From: Acanthornis magna
Lineage: Eukaryota; Chordata; Aves; Passeriformes; Acanthizidae
Length of the DNA: 64,000 nucleotides
Direction: 5' to 3'
Assembly: GCA_036785705.1 (NCBI GenBank)
Contig: JAWUZG010001121.1
Location: forward strand, 62,001 to 126,000
Translations under genes and position numbers: made by a program
The notes under the pieces: generated by a model
Databases searched by the model: none
What the model saw: the letters and a program-made list of their open reading frames with translations, nothing else
Told to the model about the DNA's origin: nothing
Shown: positions 61,043 to 64,000 of the stretch, piece after piece
Layout: every line of letters begins with the position of its first letter
Position numbering within the stretch: position 1 is the first letter of the stretch

Positions 61043-62291
61043 TTTCCCCAGCTGAAGGGGAAGGGAACTGACACAGGCATATTTTAGGAAGCAAGATCTA
61101 AGATCTGTTCATTATACTGCATAAATAAGAACTCAGTGTTAATAGTATTTTCATCAAGCCAAAGACTGGATAAGCATTAGAGCCTTAGTTATCCTGTGGC
61201 AGAAAAAGTTATAGGGACACTAAAGTTTACACACTGCATTTGTGTGTGAGATTTTAATTTAGTTAAAACAACTTCCAAGATTACTATAACTGAAAGGAGT
61301 TGAGAATAAAAAATAAACCTTCATTTGTTTACTGTGTTTAAAGTAAATATTGTTTGCTCAACTTCCTTGAAATATTGCCAAGAGCATTTGTATTTATTTC
61401 TTCCTCTAACAGATGAATAACACTTCAAGGAGAAAAATATAAACCCAATGACATCTTCAAACATTCTGATTAGCATCTGAAACAAATGCTATTGTATGAT
61501 TAACCCCCTACTTTGTCTATTCCCTTTAAAGAACAAAACAGGAGTTTAATTTTAGTTTTGCTAATTACAAAATATACTTACCATAAATTGTTGACTATCC
61601 AGTTCTAAGTGCTACTTACCTGTAAAACAAATCAAACAAAGAGTTACTTAACAGTGCAATAAACTACACAGGAGTGTGGATATAATTTAGGTGGCTTGAT
61701 GATCATTCCTTTTTTGATTACCAGAGTTAAATGAAAAAATGGAGTGAACCCAAGGATTCAGGAAAAAAAATAAGAACTCCAGCTGGAACACTGATATGCA
61801 ACCGGAAAGCTCAGTCTCAGCAAAAGCACTTTATGACTTGAACTTCACTGCCCCCAAGGTGAAGGGAAAATGGCCAAAACTAAAACTTGCTTGTTCTGAC
61901 TCTCAGAATTGCTTCTGTCCCACCTAAGATGAGCATCTGTAACACGGGATACAAGCTCTTTATGAGGTACAGTCTCCAACGTATTCCCTTTCAGACTAAA
62001 CTTCACAGGAACCACAAACCAATATTGCTTATATTACAAAGAATTTCACAACTTAAATGAGTTAACTAGCAAACTCCACTAAGGCCTTTACATGCTCACT
62101 GAGAGTTGGGTAAGGGTAGGGCCATTACTGCATTTGACATTGCTGTGTCTTGGCTTCATTTTTCTTCTAAAAAACTTTCCTTCTTAAAAGAATAAAATTA
62201 AACTATAAGCATCTGTTACTCTCTCTCTGTCAAAGGTGACAATTGCAAGGCTGCAAGTACTTAATAGTGGTATCTTTAATAATCAAACAGT
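61043..62291. other. Non-coding, nothing recognised
   Basis: AT-rich unique-looking DNA between two CR1 tails. Confidence 0.5.
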
Positions 62292-62345
62292 GATAGAAAT
62301 ATTGGTTGGAAGGAGCCTCTAGATGTCATCCAGTCCAACTTCCTT
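62292..62345 (-). mobile_element. CR1 LINE 3'-terminal fragment, minus strand
   Basis: GGTTGGAAGGAGCCTCTAGA followed by TGTCATCCAGTCCAACTTCC is the reverse complement of the CR1 terminal region (GGTTGGACTAGATGACCTCCAGAGGCCCCTTCCAACC). Short, with no body sequence recognisable beyond 62345. Confidence 0.8.
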
Positions 62346-63809
62346 TATTGGGAGTGCATAAAATTAGATAAATTCTTGAGTTTAGTGTTCTTTGAAATAG
62401 AACTATCAAACAGGAGCTAAATACAGGAAAAACCCCTGTTTCATTAACAAAATATTACAACTAAACAGTTCGCAATATGTATTGCAGTCAGACACTGCAT
62501 ATTTTTATGGCAGAAACTCTGATATTGTGGTACTTAGAGATACAAAGGCTTGAAGGTAATAAAGTTAACAGCTTATTCATTCAAACTCCAACTTTTGCAG
62601 GAAATTGTCCAAATACTCTTTGGCATAGAGCATCTTTGATACTGTTATACCAAATACATGTTATTTATCCCTTAAATCATAAAATGTGTTTGAATATGCC
62701 AATTTCTTTTTAATACATAATCCATACCATATCAAAATTCAGGCTTTTACTACATATACGTGATGTCCAAATTCTAAATACATAGACCCATGCTGCATTC
62801 ACACTGGGGTCTTGGCAGCTTCCATAACAGAGAACTCTCACAAGTGGACCAAAAGTTCAGTTAGAAATATCATGTATTACAATCCACCATGGCAATGATG
62901 TCTTTTGCTTTGAAGATTTAAAATAAAATACAAATTTGAACAAGAAAACTTGTCAAAACGAAAAAAATATATTTGGGGAAGAAGAAAAAATAAATAAAAA
63001 TCACTGGGATGAAGGAAGAAGGAACAGTGTAGCCTTAAAAATAGCAAGAAATTCTCTCTAATAGCTTTGCCACTGATCATACCATAACCCTTGTTAAATG
63101 CATTTCATCTCAGCTCAAAATTTGAAACAGGTCTCATTTGCAGTCAAAATAAATCCAGAAAAGCTTCATAGGGATATTTCTCTTCTAAGCTAAGTTTGTT
63201 AATCAATCATGCTAAAGAGTATAGAAAAACAATCTTTAGATTCCTGACTATCTGGAACAATTTTTCGTATCTTGAATTCTCCATGTGATGTAAGGATATT
63301 AATACAATACACTATTCACAACATTATGACATATTATAATTATCTCCATGGATGCCAGAAACAATTTTACCATTGTGATAGACTGGGTACTACCTAAAAG
63401 AAACAAACCCAGTACATATTTTAAAATATATGGGTACAAGTGCACTATACTTAGATCATACTGACAAAAACTTGAAGAAAGTCAAGGGCAGCTGGGGCTG
63501 GGAAAAGATGATGCCAATTTAAACTTAAAGATTGACAGCTCTGTTTGGGATAAGGAAAGCTGAGTGGATCTTATTCAGCAAGGGAAAATCACTATGGGGG
63601 AAGAGAAGATGTAGGAATAACATATTAAAAATAAATATGGAACTTGAGGGCATGTTTAATGTAAAGCAAGCAAAATGCTTTGCTAAAAAATGTAGCCTTT
63701 GTCTTTTGAAACTATTACCATAACTTTTTTTTCTCCCCTTGAGCTAAGTTCCTAAGCAGACATTAAAATAGTTGTAAATGGTAATTAGTATTCAGAAACA
63801 CATTTTAGC
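62346..63809. other. Non-coding, nothing recognised
   Basis: AT-rich unique-looking sequence. No gene or repeat family seen. Confidence 0.5.
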
Positions 63810-64000
63810 ACGGGAAATAGAAATGTGCTCTGAGGAGCTCAGCCTTGCTGCCCTGGGACAACTCTGTCCCCGACACCAAACCTGGACAAACAGCTTCCCA
63901 AGGCTTTACACTGTCCACGGTCACAATGTGACACCAGTGCCCACTCCTGCACGAGTGAAGTCCTGGGAAACCCAAAAAAAGCCAGCGAGTGCCAGTGAAG
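63810..64000. other. GC-richer right edge
   Basis: Composition rises toward the window end (GAGGAGCTCAGCC, CCCTGGGACAACTC, CTGTCCCCGACACC). The window stops before anything can be identified. It could be the start of a repeat or of a GC-rich gene-flanking segment. Confidence 0.3.

Noticed and set aside
1..64000. tRNA, rRNA, mitochondrial insert or bacterial-type operon
   Set aside because: I saw no cloverleaf, no rRNA core sequence, no mitochondrial gene string and no series of adjacent long frames on one strand.

Overview
The window looks like vertebrate, almost certainly avian, nuclear DNA, and probably comes from a gene desert or a very long intron. The main evidence is the repeats. There are several CR1-type LINE 3' ends, some finishing in the octamer-like ATTCTGTG tail, and three LTRs of types I recognise from passerine and galliform genomes. 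The rest is AT-rich unique-looking sequence with scattered microsatellites. Bacterial-style operons, ribosome-binding sites and long conserved reading frames are absent. The longest open frame (226 codons, minus strand, 55654-56334) lies antisense inside an LTR and is a composition artefact. I found no convincing host exon, tRNA, rRNA or other structural RNA gene.

Layout. Positions 1-9935 are AT-rich non-coding DNA with an A/C-rich tract (1125-1245), a TG repeat (1581-1622) and a T/G-rich tract (2624-2740). At 9936-10389 lies a minus-strand retroviral LTR. Positions 10390-17917 are unique-looking and include a perfect 14-bp hairpin (16914-16954). At 17918-18500 there is a plus-strand LTR of a different type. 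Positions 18501-37600 are mostly featureless, with a 17-bp triplicate (22290-22340). At 37604-38083 an unexplained open frame carries a degenerate 21-bp periodicity. It abuts a decayed CR1 element (about 38090-39450) with recognisable reverse-transcriptase motifs. A second, older CR1 3' portion is at about 42570-43145. At 55450-56807 there is a complete solo LTR flanked by a perfect 5-bp target duplication (ATACT). Two short CR1 tails follow, at about 60970-61042 (plus) and 62292-62345 (minus).

No genes in this window can be said to work together. The elements are independent insertions of different ages. Several unique stretches are dense in homeodomain, POU and SOX-like words and could be conserved regulatory DNA, but that can only be settled by cross-species alignment. 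I found no evidence of a new biological system. The best-supported observations are the structure of the 55.4-kb solo LTR (target duplication, internal tandem repeat, TATA-like and poly(A) signals), the internally deleted CR1, and a few hairpin and G-quadruplex-prone sites.
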